Assembly: GCA_025352345.1 (NCBI GenBank) | Contig: JANXTP010000415.1 | Span: forward strand, 1-7,989 | DNA from: Burkholderiales bacterium | GTDB lineage: Bacteria; Pseudomonadota; Gammaproteobacteria; Burkholderiales; Burkholderiaceae_C | Direction of reading: 5' to 3' | Length of the DNA stretch: 7,989 bases | Translations under genes and position numbers: made by a program | Shown: piece by piece, positions 1-6,033 of the stretch | Layout of the letters: each line of letters opens with the position of its first letter | Numbering within the stretch: position 1 is the stretch's first letter | Notes under the pieces: model-generated | Database searches by the model: none | What the model saw: the letters and a program-made list of their open reading frames with translations, nothing else | What the model was told of the DNA's origin: nothing

Positions 1-2
1 CC

Positions 3-1313
3 GAGGCACTGCTCGCCGAGGTCGGCCTGCCCGAGCCGAAGCGGCGCCTCGGCGCCTATCCGCACGAGTTGTCCGGTGGTCAGCAGCAGCGGGTGATGAT
101 CGCGATGGCGCTGTCGTGCGAGCCGAAGCTGCTGATCGCCGACGAGCCGACCACCGCGCTCGACGTGACGATCCAGCGCCAGATCATGGAGTTGTTGGCG
201 GCCGTGAAGGCACGGCACCGGATGAGCATGCTGTTTATCAGCCATGACTTGGGCCTGGTTGGCGAGATCGCCGACCAGGTCGTCGTGATGCGCCTAGGCA
301 CGGTGCGCGAGCGTGGGCCGGTTGCCGAGATCTTCGCGAATCCGCAGGACGCCTACACCCGCGCGCTGCTGGCCTGCCGGCCGACGCTGGCGCGCACCGG
401 GCCGCGGCTGATGGTGATAGCCGAGCACATCGCAACGCAGGGCAGCGGTGCTCAAAGCGAGATCCGTGCGGCGGTTGCCAAAGACGCCAACGCCCCGGTG
501 ATCCTCGAAGCCCGCGCGCTGACCAAGAGCTTCTGGATTCCGCAGGGGCTGTTCGGCCGCCGTGAATTCAAGGCGGTCGGCCGCGAGGGTCGCGGCGTCA
601 CGTTCCAATTGCGACGCGGCCACACGCTGGGCGTGGTCGGCGAATCGGGCTCGGGCAAGACGACGATGGGCCTCGCGCTGCTGCGGCTGCACGAGGCGAG
701 CGGCGGCCCGGTCGGTGGCGAGGTGCGCTTCGGCGGCGAGGATTTGCTGGCGTTGACCAAGGGCCAAATGCTGCCGATGCGTCGTCGCTTGCAAGTCGTT
801 TTCCAGAACCCGTATGCGAGCCTGAATCCGCGCTTCACGGTTGGCCAGACATTGGTCGAGCCGATGGCGATCCATGGCATCGGAAGTGGCCTCGCGGATC
901 GCGAGTCGCGTGCCAGCGCCTTGCTGCAGAAAGTCGGTCTCGACAAATCTGCGATGGCGCGCTACCCGCACGAATTTTCCGGCGGGCAGCGCCAGCGCAT
1001 CGCGATCGCGCGCTGCCTGACCTTGAACCCCGAGGTGCTGGTGCTCGACGAGGCCGTCAGCGCGCTCGACGTCTCGGTTCAGGCCCAGGTGCTGAACCTG
1101 CTGAAGGATTTGCAGGACGAGTTCGGCCTGGCCTACATCTTCATCAGCCACGACCTCGCGGTGGTGCGCTTCATGGCCGACGAAGTGCTGGTGATGAAGG
1201 ACGGCGAGGTGGTCGAGCAGGCCAGCGCGGCACAGATCCTCGATGCGCCGCAGCGGGACTACACGAAGCGGCTGATTGGGGCTATTCCGCGCGGATACCG
1301 GGCGGCCGCCTGA
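3..1313 (+). CDS. ABC transporter ATP-binding protein with two fused ATPase domains, peptide/microcin-C type (YejF-like), 5' partial
   Basis: The frame is open from base 3 to the TGA at 1311-1313; the true start lies left of the window, and the TTG at 69 is internal because it is the Leu of the signature motif. About 436 residues are visible. The first ATPase domain keeps only its C-terminal half: signature LSGGQQQR, Walker B LLIADEPTTALD and the H-loop SHD (His near visible residue 81). A linker of about 65 residues follows, then a complete second domain: Walker A GESGSGKTT (213-221), Q-loop Gln268, signature FSGGQRQR (about 325-332), Walker B acidic pair near 349-350 and switch His383. Proteins with this layout power uptake of di- or oligopeptides or related compounds, together with two permeases and a binding protein. 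The second domain looks most like YejF. The second Walker B reads DEAVSALD rather than DEPTSALD, but the catalytic Glu is kept. The permease and binding-protein genes are presumably upstream. The family is certain; the substrate cannot be read from the sequence. Confidence 0.93.
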   Translation, partial: EALLAEVGLPEPKRRLGAYPHELSGGQQQRVMIAMALSCEPKLLIADEPTTALDVTIQRQIMELLAAVKARHRMSMLFISHDLGLVGEIADQVVVMRLGTVRERGPVAEIFANPQDAYTRALLACRPTLARTGPRLMVIAEHIATQGSGAQSEIRAAVAKDANAPVILEARALTKSFWIPQGLFGRREFKAVGREGRGVTFQLRRGHTLGVVGESGSGKTTMGLALLRLHEASGGPVGGEVRFGGEDLLALTKGQMLPMRRRLQVVFQNPYASLNPRFTVGQTLVEPMAIHGIGSGLADRESRASALLQKVGLDKSAMARYPHEFSGGQRQRIAIARCLTLNPEVLVLDEAVSALDVSVQAQVLNLLKDLQDEFGLAYIFISHDLAVVRFMADEVLVMKDGEVVEQASAAQILDAPQRDYTKRLIGAIPRGYRAAA

Positions 1314-1324
1314 TCAGCGCCCGG

Positions 1325-1591
1325 TCAATCGGTGGATCGGCGTCCGCCGATGCGGCGGTCGATCACCAGCGCCGGAGGTCCGGCGGATTCGCCTGCGGCG
1401 GGGCGGGGCAAGGCATCGAGGCCTTCGAACAGCGACAGCTGGACCGGGCCCCGGCAGCGTTGCAGCACGGTCGATGAACGTGACGCATCGGTGGACCGCA
1501 TCGGGTGCCGACCCGGCGTCGAATCGGCCAGCACGCGCGAGGTGTTGCCGGTCGTGCCAGCGAAAAACAGGAAGCGATCAGATGCGCCCAT
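1325..1591 (-). CDS. Small hypothetical protein with a QLSLF motif
   Basis: I do not recognise this gene. From ATG 1591-1589 to TGA 1327-1325 it encodes 88 residues, rich in Arg, Ser, Gly and Pro and probably mostly disordered. There is no membrane segment. The only striking segment is VQLSLFEGLDALP (about 50-62), whose QLSLF matches the bacterial sliding-clamp binding consensus QL[SD]LF. Codons are strongly G/C-ending in this frame (for example the run gtc cag ctg tcg ctg ttc), like the neighbouring genes, which favours real coding. The gene begins 28 bp after the HDOD stop on the same strand, so it is likely co-transcribed, and it ends 11 bp from the converging ABC stop. The ribosome site is weak (GAG about 9 bases upstream). 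An internal ATG at 1501 would give 58 residues and keep the motif. It could still be a chance open frame; function is unknown. Confidence 0.5.
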   Translation of the reverse strand: MGASDRFLFFAGTTGNTSRVLADSTPGRHPMRSTDASRSSTVLQRCRGPVQLSLFEGLDALPRPAAGESAGPPALVIDRRIGGRRSTD

Positions 1592-1619
1592 GGTCAGTGG
1601 CTCGTGTCGGCAGCGGCGC

Positions 1620-2438
1620 TCATGCGACCTGCGCGACCGCGCGCTCGATCTGCGCCTGAACCTGTCGCGCACCACGCAACACCAGCTCGGGTTCGAGCTG
1701 TGCTTGCGGTGCGACGGCGTTGGTGACTTCGTCAAGGGTTTGCGGGTCGGTCATCAGCGCATGGGCCACGGCTGACAGCGCACAGATCGAACGGCGCTGC
1801 ACCTGGACCGGCAGCTCCCGGGTTGCGTTGAAGATCACGTGGAAGCGAACGCTGTGCACCGCCGCGGGCGCCAGGCCCCAGCTCTCGCACAGCGCGGCAC
1901 CCAGCGCGTCGTGGCTGACACCGAATTCCTGGTGCTCCAGCAAGGTCAGTTCCTCGTCGCTGACGGCCGTGGCCAGCAGCGGCTTGTAGCGTGTGGGCGC
2001 GTGGCGGAACAGCACCGCCTTCCCGCACTCCTCGAACAGGCCGGCCGAGTGGGCCGCCCACGGATCGACCCCGACGGCATGTCCGATGCGCCCCATCAGC
2101 AGGCCGCGCACGGCGGCGCGCTCCCACACCGGCGTCAATTCCGGTGCGCCCGGGAACACCGCGCGCAGACCCATTTCGAAGGTGACTGCGGCGACTTCGC
2201 GGGTGCCGAGGTAAGTGATCGCCTGGTGCACGCTTTGCACCCGGCCCGACAGCCCGTACAGCGAGGAGTTCACCGCTTTCAGCACCGCAGAGGCCAGCGC
2301 CATGTCGGACTCGACCAGCAGGCTGATCTGCTGCAGGTTCACCTCTTCTTCGGCGAGCAGCATCGACAGCTTGACCAGCGCTTCCGGCTGGGCAGGGATG
2401 TCGATGTTCAGCGCGCGCAGTTCGGGATCGACGGGCAT
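1620..2438 (-). CDS. HDOD-domain protein
   Basis: This encodes a 272-residue cytoplasmic protein that is almost wholly an HDOD domain (about 14-210). Typical segments are visible: the helix around LQQISLLVESDMALASAVLKAVNSS (34-59), then VQSVHQAITYLGTREVAAV (67-85), LFEECGKAVLF (134-144), and HDALGAALCESWGLAPAAV (176-194) with His200 after it. HDOD domains resemble HD phosphohydrolases but lack the metal-binding His-Asp set, and are regarded as signalling or regulatory modules. This copy has LFEECG where an active HD enzyme would have His-Asp, so it should be catalytically inactive. No GGDEF, EAL, receiver or kinase domain is attached. The ATG at 2438 was chosen because it begins a typical N-terminus and no in-frame ATG lies close upstream; the open frame extends to 2717 but that part is antisense to the permease gene. 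The gene sits 110 bp downstream of the permease gene. The regulatory target cannot be inferred. Confidence 0.88.
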   Translation of the reverse strand: MPVDPELRALNIDIPAQPEALVKLSMLLAEEEVNLQQISLLVESDMALASAVLKAVNSSLYGLSGRVQSVHQAITYLGTREVAAVTFEMGLRAVFPGAPELTPVWERAAVRGLLMGRIGHAVGVDPWAAHSAGLFEECGKAVLFRHAPTRYKPLLATAVSDEELTLLEHQEFGVSHDALGAALCESWGLAPAAVHSVRFHVIFNATRELPVQVQRRSICALSAVAHALMTDPQTLDEVTNAVAPQAQLEPELVLRGARQVQAQIERAVAQVA

Positions 2439-2529
2439 GGCATGCGTCCGGACAGAATTGACTACAGCCCATCGTAAGCAGCCGCCGGCGCGGCATAGCT
2501 TTGAACAATGGGGTTCAGACGGTGCAATT

Positions 2530-2546
2530 CCGGGGCGTGTGCCCGG
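2530..2546 (-). other. Short GC hairpin after the permease stop codon
   Basis: Directly after the permease TGA, the minus strand can fold a short stem (CCGGGC with GCCCCGG, one bulged base, ACAC loop). The following AATTG is not a T-tract, so this is at best a weak or Rho-assisted stop, or an mRNA 3'-end stabiliser. The rest of the 110-bp gap to the HDOD start shows no convincing promoter. Confidence 0.25.
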
Positions 2547-2548
2547 GC

Positions 2549-3316
2549 TCACCGCGTGCCGAGGTAGCCGTCCCAGACCGTCTTGAGGATCAGCGCGCCC
2601 ACCACGCCGATGAACACGCCGCGCACGAAGCCAGCGCCGCGGCGCAGCGCGAGGCGGGTACCGAGCAGGCTGCCCATCACATTGGCCACCGCCATCACCG
2701 CGGCGAGCGGCCACCACACATGGCCGGTCAGCCCGAACAGCAGCAGCGCGGACAGGTTGGTCGCGGTGTTCAGCAGCTTGGCGCTGGCGCTCGCATGCAA
2801 GAAATCAAAGCCGAGCACACGCACGAACAGAAACACGAAGAAGCTGCCGGTGCCGGGGCCGAAGAAGCCGTCGTAGCAGCCGATCACCGCGCCGATCAGG
2901 CTGGCAAGCAGCACCTGGGTGCGCCCGTGATGCCGCGGCGCGTGCGTGCGCCCGAGGTCCTTGCGCAGCAGTGTGTAGATCAGCACCGCCAGCAGCACGA
3001 AAGGCAAGGCCTTGCGCAAGCCGCTGGCATCGATCAGCGTGACCGACCAGGCGCCCGCGAAGCTGCCAACGAGCGCAGCCGCAGCGGCGGGTAGCAGGGC
3101 ATCCCATGGCACGCGCACCCGCCGCGCGTACTGCAGCGTGGCCCAAGCGGTGCCCCAGACGGCGGCGCCCTTGTTGGTGCCGAACAGGGTGGCCGGGGCG
3201 GCGTTGGGGTAGGCGGCGAACAGGGCCGGCACCAGCACCAGGCCGCCACCGCCGACGATCGCATCGACGAATCCCGCGAACAGCGAGGCGAGGATCAGCA
3301 GCGTGGTGTCGAGCAT
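2549..3316 (-). CDS. TSUP (TauE/SafE, YfcA-like) membrane transporter
   Basis: This encodes a 255-residue inner-membrane protein with about seven to eight hydrophobic segments, a normal length for the family. The two family repeats are clear: the N-terminal AGFVDAIVGGGGLVLVPAL (14-32) followed by FGTNKGAA (45-52), and the second-half GCYDGFFGPGTGSFF (146-160) followed by the Lys-Leu-Leu-Asn-Thr stretch (180-184). Members of TSUP move sulfite, sulfonates, organosulfur compounds or other small organic anions, but many, including YfcA, have no proven substrate, so none is assigned. The ATG at 3316 gives the standard N-terminus; a TTG lies one codon earlier and no other in-frame start exists before a stop near 3408. 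There is no Shine-Dalgarno sequence, because a terminator-like hairpin and its T-tract occupy that space (see that entry). The gene is followed at 110 bp by the HDOD gene. A start/stop overlap (TGATG) with a short upstream frame is probably accidental. Confidence 0.92.
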   Translation of the reverse strand: MLDTTLLILASLFAGFVDAIVGGGGLVLVPALFAAYPNAAPATLFGTNKGAAVWGTAWATLQYARRVRVPWDALLPAAAAALVGSFAGAWSVTLIDASGLRKALPFVLLAVLIYTLLRKDLGRTHAPRHHGRTQVLLASLIGAVIGCYDGFFGPGTGSFFVFLFVRVLGFDFLHASASAKLLNTATNLSALLLFGLTGHVWWPLAAVMAVANVMGSLLGTRLALRRGAGFVRGVFIGVVGALILKTVWDGYLGTR

Positions 3317-3317
3317 C

Positions 3318-3328
3318 AAGAAACGAAA
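3318..3328. repeat. 11-bp direct repeat AAGAAACGAAA, copy 1
   Basis: This matches the copy at 3479-3489 exactly. Read on the minus strand (TTTCGTTTCTT) it overlaps the T-tract of the terminator hairpin and runs into the permease start region. Confidence 0.5.
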
Positions 3329-3351
3329 AAGCGCCGGGAGTACCGGCGCTT
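3320..3351 (-). terminator. Intrinsic terminator or attenuator hairpin upstream of the TSUP gene
   Basis: Bases 3329-3351 form a perfect 9-bp GC-rich stem with a 5-base loop (arms 3329-3337 and 3343-3351). On the minus strand the stem is followed at once by TTTTTCGTTTC, a classical intrinsic terminator. On the plus strand it is followed by CTTGATTTT, a poorer tract, so the minus strand is the likely direction. It lies about 220 bases past the sensor-kinase stop, so it may end that operon, or it may act as an attenuator for the permease gene, whose start codon is only about a dozen bases from the stem. The left arm can pair instead with a 6-base segment at 3368-3373, an alternative fold that would disrupt the terminator; six bases may be chance at this GC content. 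Confidence 0.7.
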
Positions 3352-3449
3352 CTTGATTTTGACATGGGCCGGTGGTGCGGCGCTGTCGTTGCGTCTGTCA
3401 GGCCGTGCGCCTGCATCCGTTCGTATTGTCTCCTCATCACCCCCCGTAT

Positions 3450-3476
3450 CAGGAGCGCACCGTGAAGGGGCTCCTG
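3450..3476. repeat. Inverted repeat CAGGAGC / GCTCCTG
   Basis: Two 7-base arms (3450-3456 and 3470-3476) form a perfect inverted repeat around a 13-base loop. No T-tract follows on either strand. It lies beside copy 2 of the 11-bp direct repeat in the gap between the kinase and permease genes. It could be an mRNA structure or a protein site; no role can be assigned. Confidence 0.35.
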
Positions 3477-3478
3477 CT

Positions 3479-3489
3479 AAGAAACGAAA
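3479..3489. repeat. 11-bp direct repeat AAGAAACGAAA, copy 2
   Basis: This is an exact copy of 3318-3328, 161 bases away. The AT-rich sequence stands out in a GC-rich window. The repeats bracket the 150-bp leader stretch that includes the terminator hairpin. Confidence 0.5.
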
Positions 3490-3518
3490 TTTAGGCGTGC
3501 GCCCACAGCTCAATCCCA

Positions 3519-3530
3519 AGGGTTGTCCCT
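3519..3530. promoter_or_regulatory. Short palindrome AGGG-TTGT-CCCT downstream of the kinase gene
   Basis: A perfect 4-base-arm inverted repeat with a 4-base spacer sits 43 bp past the kinase stop codon (minus strand). It has the size of a small operator half-site pair, or could form a small RNA hairpin. No adjacent promoter is clear, so the label is tentative. Confidence 0.2.
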
Positions 3531-3573
3531 AGACTGTCGCGTGGGAGCCACTGCGGATGCAGCTGGCTGCCGT

Positions 3574-5148
3574 TCAGCCGGCCGGCAGCGACAGCGTGAC
3601 CGTGGTGCCGTGGCTTGGCTCGCTGGCCACCGACACCTCGCCGCCATGCAGCTCGGCAATGCGCTTGACGATCGCCAGGCCCAACCCCTTGCCGCCTTCC
3701 GACGAGGCTGGTTCCACACTCTGACGGCTTTGGTAGAAGCGGTCGAACAGGTGGGCGAGGTCGGCGGCAGGAATGCCGGGCCCGCTGTCGCTGACGCTGA
3801 CCTCAACGCGCCGCGCGGGCGTGCGTTCGCTGTTGTTCGTTGCAGGATCGACGCGCCCGCGCGCGGCCAGCGTGATGCGGCCACCGGCCGGGCAGAACTT
3901 CAGCGCGTTGTCGACCAGATTGGCCACCGCGCGCTCGAACAGCTCGATGTCCAGTGCGGCAAACGTCGGCAGCTCGTCGGCAGCGGGTTCGGCGACCAGC
4001 ACGATGCCTTGCTTTTCGGCACGCGCCAGGAAGCGCAGCGCGATGTCATCGAGCAGCTCGGCAGCGTCGAGCCGTTCGGGGTGCAGCTTGAACTCGGGCT
4101 CGTCGAGCTGCGCCAGGTCACCCAGCGACTGCACCAGCCGCGCTGCATTGCGGGTGTTGCGCAGGGCGACTTCCACCAGTTGCCGGTCGGCCGCTTGGTT
4201 CGGGTATCGGGCTGGATCGGCGGCCCAGCGCGTGTCCAGCGTTTCCAGGCAGGCGGCGGTGGCCGTCAGCGGCGAGCGCAGGTCGTGCGACAGGTTGCTG
4301 ACGCCTTCGCGGCGGAAGTGATCGAGGCGGCGCAGCGCCTCCCACTGCGCGCGCAGCGTCATCAGCATCGCGCGAAAGCCGCTGGCCAACTGACCGAATT
4401 CGTCGCGCGATGCATGGAGGTCGAAGCTGTCTGGCGTGCGGGTGAGCGCAGCGTCGGCGGCGCCTGCCGTCAGGCCTTCGCGCTCGACCGCCGCCACGGC
4501 CTCGGTCAACCGGCGCAGCGGGCGGGTGACGGTGGCGGTGATCCAGGCGGTCAGCAGCGTCGCCAGCACCACCACCGCGAGCACGGACGCCAGCGCCGGC
4601 CGGGCGAAGGTGCTGCGAAAGGCCTGCGCACGGCCTTCGGACACCGCAGGCAGCTGACACACCAGGTACAGGTAGCCGGCCACCGGCTGATCGGGTCGGA
4701 TCACCGCACTGGTCAGGGGCAGTGCAGCGATGATGGCGCCGCTGTCGGCGCCGGGGCGTTCGGGGTCTTCACCCATGACGTAGGGCATGGGTGTCGGGCC
4801 CATCGCCTCCATTAATGGTTGCATCTTCACTCGGTAGCCGGGCGGCAGCGGCATCGAACTGGTCGACACGATCACCGAGCCGTCGGCGCGCAGCAGGTAG
4901 AGCTGGCTGTCGGGTTCGAAGAACAGCAGGCTGCGCAGGAAGACGGTGAACTCTTCCGGGTGCCGCTGCTGCATGTCGAGCATGCCGTTGTAGGTGGCGC
5001 CGACGCGTTTCAGGAACGCATTGGCGCGGTGGTAGGTGGTCTCGTGCTCGAAACGGTCGAAGGCGTACAGCACGGTGGCGATCACGCCCAGCGCCGTCAG
5101 CGCGCCGGTCACGAAAATGGTCAGCGCTATCTTGAAGCGGACACTCAT
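3574..5148 (-). CDS. HAMP-domain sensor histidine kinase
   Basis: This encodes a 524-residue inner-membrane sensor. The order is: membrane segment 1 (about 7-29), a periplasmic sensing region of about 150 residues (31-183, no recognisable ligand motif), membrane segment 2 (about 184-206), HAMP (about 207-265), a dimerisation domain with the phospho-accepting H-box SNLSHDLRSP (His288), and an ATPase domain with N-box NLVDNALKF (410-418), G1 DSGPGI (454-459), F-box LFDRFYQ (467-473) and G2 GKGLGLAI (486-493). All catalytic motifs are intact, so an active kinase is expected: it autophosphorylates His288 and passes the phosphate to the regulator encoded just upstream. The ATG at 5148 is 31 bp after the regulator stop and gives a typical N-terminus (positively charged Arg-Phe-Lys, then the membrane segment); no strong ribosome site is visible. 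The signal sensed is unknown. Confidence 0.95.
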   Translation of the reverse strand: MSVRFKIALTIFVTGALTALGVIATVLYAFDRFEHETTYHRANAFLKRVGATYNGMLDMQQRHPEEFTVFLRSLLFFEPDSQLYLLRADGSVIVSTSSMPLPPGYRVKMQPLMEAMGPTPMPYVMGEDPERPGADSGAIIAALPLTSAVIRPDQPVAGYLYLVCQLPAVSEGRAQAFRSTFARPALASVLAVVVLATLLTAWITATVTRPLRRLTEAVAAVEREGLTAGAADAALTRTPDSFDLHASRDEFGQLASGFRAMLMTLRAQWEALRRLDHFRREGVSNLSHDLRSPLTATAACLETLDTRWAADPARYPNQAADRQLVEVALRNTRNAARLVQSLGDLAQLDEPEFKLHPERLDAAELLDDIALRFLARAEKQGIVLVAEPAADELPTFAALDIELFERAVANLVDNALKFCPAGGRITLAARGRVDPATNNSERTPARRVEVSVSDSGPGIPAADLAHLFDRFYQSRQSVEPASSEGGKGLGLAIVKRIAELHGGEVSVASEPSHGTTVTLSLPAG

Positions 5149-5179
5149 GCCGAGCCGGTGGATGACCCTGCGATCGGCG

Positions 5180-5905
5180 TCATGGCGGCGCCTCGCGCAG
5201 CTTGTAGCCAGCGCCGCGCACCGTCAGGATCAGCTGCGGGCGCATCGGGTCGACTTCCAGCTTGGCGCGCAGCCGGTTGATGTGCGTGGTCACCGTGTGC
5301 TCGTAGCCGTCATGGCTGTAGCCCCACACCGCGCCCAGCAGTTGGCCACGCGAGAACACATGGCCCGGGTGCTGGGCGAAATGCAGCAGCAGATCGAATT
5401 CAAGCGCGGTGAAGTCGAGCAGCTGCTGGCGAAAGCGCACCTGACGCTTGACCGGCAGGATTTCCAGGTCGCCGTTGCGCAGCGTGCTGGCACTGGCCTG
5501 CCCGGCCGCACCGACCCCGGCCTGCGCCGCGCGCAGCATCTCGGCGCGCCGCAGCAGCGCCTTCACGCGGGCCAGCAGCTCGGCCAGCGAGAACGGTTTG
5601 GTCAGGTAGTCGTCGGCACCGAGTTCCAGGCCGAGCACGCGGTCGAGCTCGGTCGATTTCGCGGTCAGCATCAGGATCGGCGTGCTGCGCCCGCGGGCGC
5701 GCAGCGCCTTGCAGACTTCCAAGCCATCCAGGCCCGGCATCATCAGATCGAGGATCAGCAGGTCGCTGGCCTGCTCATTCTGGCTGGCCAACGCGGCCAT
5801 GCCATCGGCCACCGCCGTCACCTCATGACCGGCCTGCTGCAGGTTCATCACCAGCAGGTCGCGGATGTCGGTCTGGTCTTCGGCGACGAGGATCTGGGCG
5901 GGCAT
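5180..5905 (-). CDS. OmpR/PhoB-family response regulator
   Basis: This encodes a 241-residue DNA-binding regulator. The receiver domain (about 3-118) has the acidic pair Glu9/Asp10, phospho-acceptor Asp53 in ILDLMMPG, Thr81 and Lys103 in LTKPF. After a linker rich in Ala and Gly (about 125-140), the winged-helix domain (about 141-237) ends with the usual TVRGAGYKL. When phosphorylated by the partner kinase it should dimerise and bind direct-repeat DNA. Two starts are possible. The ATG at 5905 puts the first beta strand where the family has it but has no ribosome site. A GTG at 5926 adds seven residues (MSRDNSP) and has a near-consensus site TAAGAAG five bases upstream. I prefer the ATG by family length, with real doubt. 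It is the first gene of the regulator-kinase operon and is divergent from the sigma factor gene. Confidence 0.94.
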   Translation of the reverse strand: MPAQILVAEDQTDIRDLLVMNLQQAGHEVTAVADGMAALASQNEQASDLLILDLMMPGLDGLEVCKALRARGRSTPILMLTAKSTELDRVLGLELGADDYLTKPFSLAELLARVKALLRRAEMLRAAQAGVGAAGQASASTLRNGDLEILPVKRQVRFRQQLLDFTALEFDLLLHFAQHPGHVFSRGQLLGAVWGYSHDGYEHTVTTHINRLRAKLEVDPMRPQLILTVRGAGYKLREAPP

Positions 5906-5946
5906 GGGCGAATTGTCGCGCGACACCTGTGCTTCTTACCTGGCAA

Positions 5947-5977
5947 ATGTTAGGTGGCTGTGAGGTTCGGCGAGCAA
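5947..5977 (-). promoter_or_regulatory. Possible promoter for the regulator-kinase operon
   Basis: On the minus strand TTGCTC (5977-5972) and TAACAT (5952-5947) resemble -35 and -10 boxes, but the 19-base spacer is longer than ideal. Transcription would start near 5940, leaving a short leader to the GTG (5926) or ATG (5905). It overlaps the AGGT repeats. The call is weak. Confidence 0.3.
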
Positions 5978-5987
5978 GGCGTGAGGT
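5952..5987 (+). promoter_or_regulatory. Phased AGGT direct repeats in the divergent control region
   Basis: AGGT occurs at 5952, 5963 and 5984 on the plus strand, spaced 11 and 21 bases, so all three face the same side of the helix. The second and third are part of an exact 7-base repeat GTGAGGT (5960-5966 and 5981-5987). Regulators of the OmpR family bind direct repeats of about one turn spacing, so this is a candidate site for the adjacent regulator, controlling itself, the sigma gene or both. The motif is short and the assignment is inferred. Confidence 0.35.
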
Positions 5988-6024
5988 GCGATCACCACAG
6001 TCACGACATCGACCCCACCGATCC

Positions 6025-6028
6025 GGAG
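6025..6028 (+). promoter_or_regulatory. Ribosome binding site of the sigma factor gene
   Basis: GGAG lies five bases before the ATG at 6034. It decides this start over the longer open frame that begins at 5929. Confidence 0.7.
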
Positions 6029-6033
6029 CCTCC

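Noticed and set aside
1049..1060. DEAVSALD variant in the second Walker B of the ABC protein
   Set aside because: The catalytic Asp-Glu pair is intact and DEA-type variants occur in active ABC ATPases, so this is a minor sequence difference and not a sign of loss of function.
294..1151. Minus-strand open frame of about 285 codons
   Set aside because: It is antisense to the well-conserved ABC ATPase gene and has no domain content of its own; a shadow frame.
1344..1358. CCGCC/GGCGG hairpin after the ABC stop
   Set aside because: Its 5-bp stem is not followed by a T-tract and lies inside the small minus-strand frame; not a convincing terminator.
1839..2477. Plus-strand open frame of about 212 codons opposite the HDOD gene
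   Set aside because: The minus strand encodes a full HDOD domain. The plus frame is a His/Gln/Arg-rich shadow.
2805..3440. Minus-strand open frame with a good AGGAGA site upstream
   Set aside because: It is out of frame with the TSUP protein, whose conserved motifs fix the real reading frame, and its translation has no recognisable content.
3462..3494. Plus-strand GTG-initiated 10-codon frame with an AGGAG site six bases upstream (MKGLLLRNEI)
   Set aside because: The ribosome site is good, but the frame is very short and there is no plus-strand gene downstream for it to regulate. Kept as a note only.
3523..4815. Long plus-strand open frame of about 430 codons
   Set aside because: It lies antisense to the sensor kinase, whose motifs are complete. 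Its translation is rich in Arg, Gln and Gly with no recognisable domain, as expected for a shadow frame in GC-rich DNA.
5036..5953. Plus-strand open frame of about 305 codons
   Set aside because: It overlaps the whole response regulator gene and part of the kinase gene on the opposite strand, and reads as low-complexity Arg/Gln/His-rich sequence.
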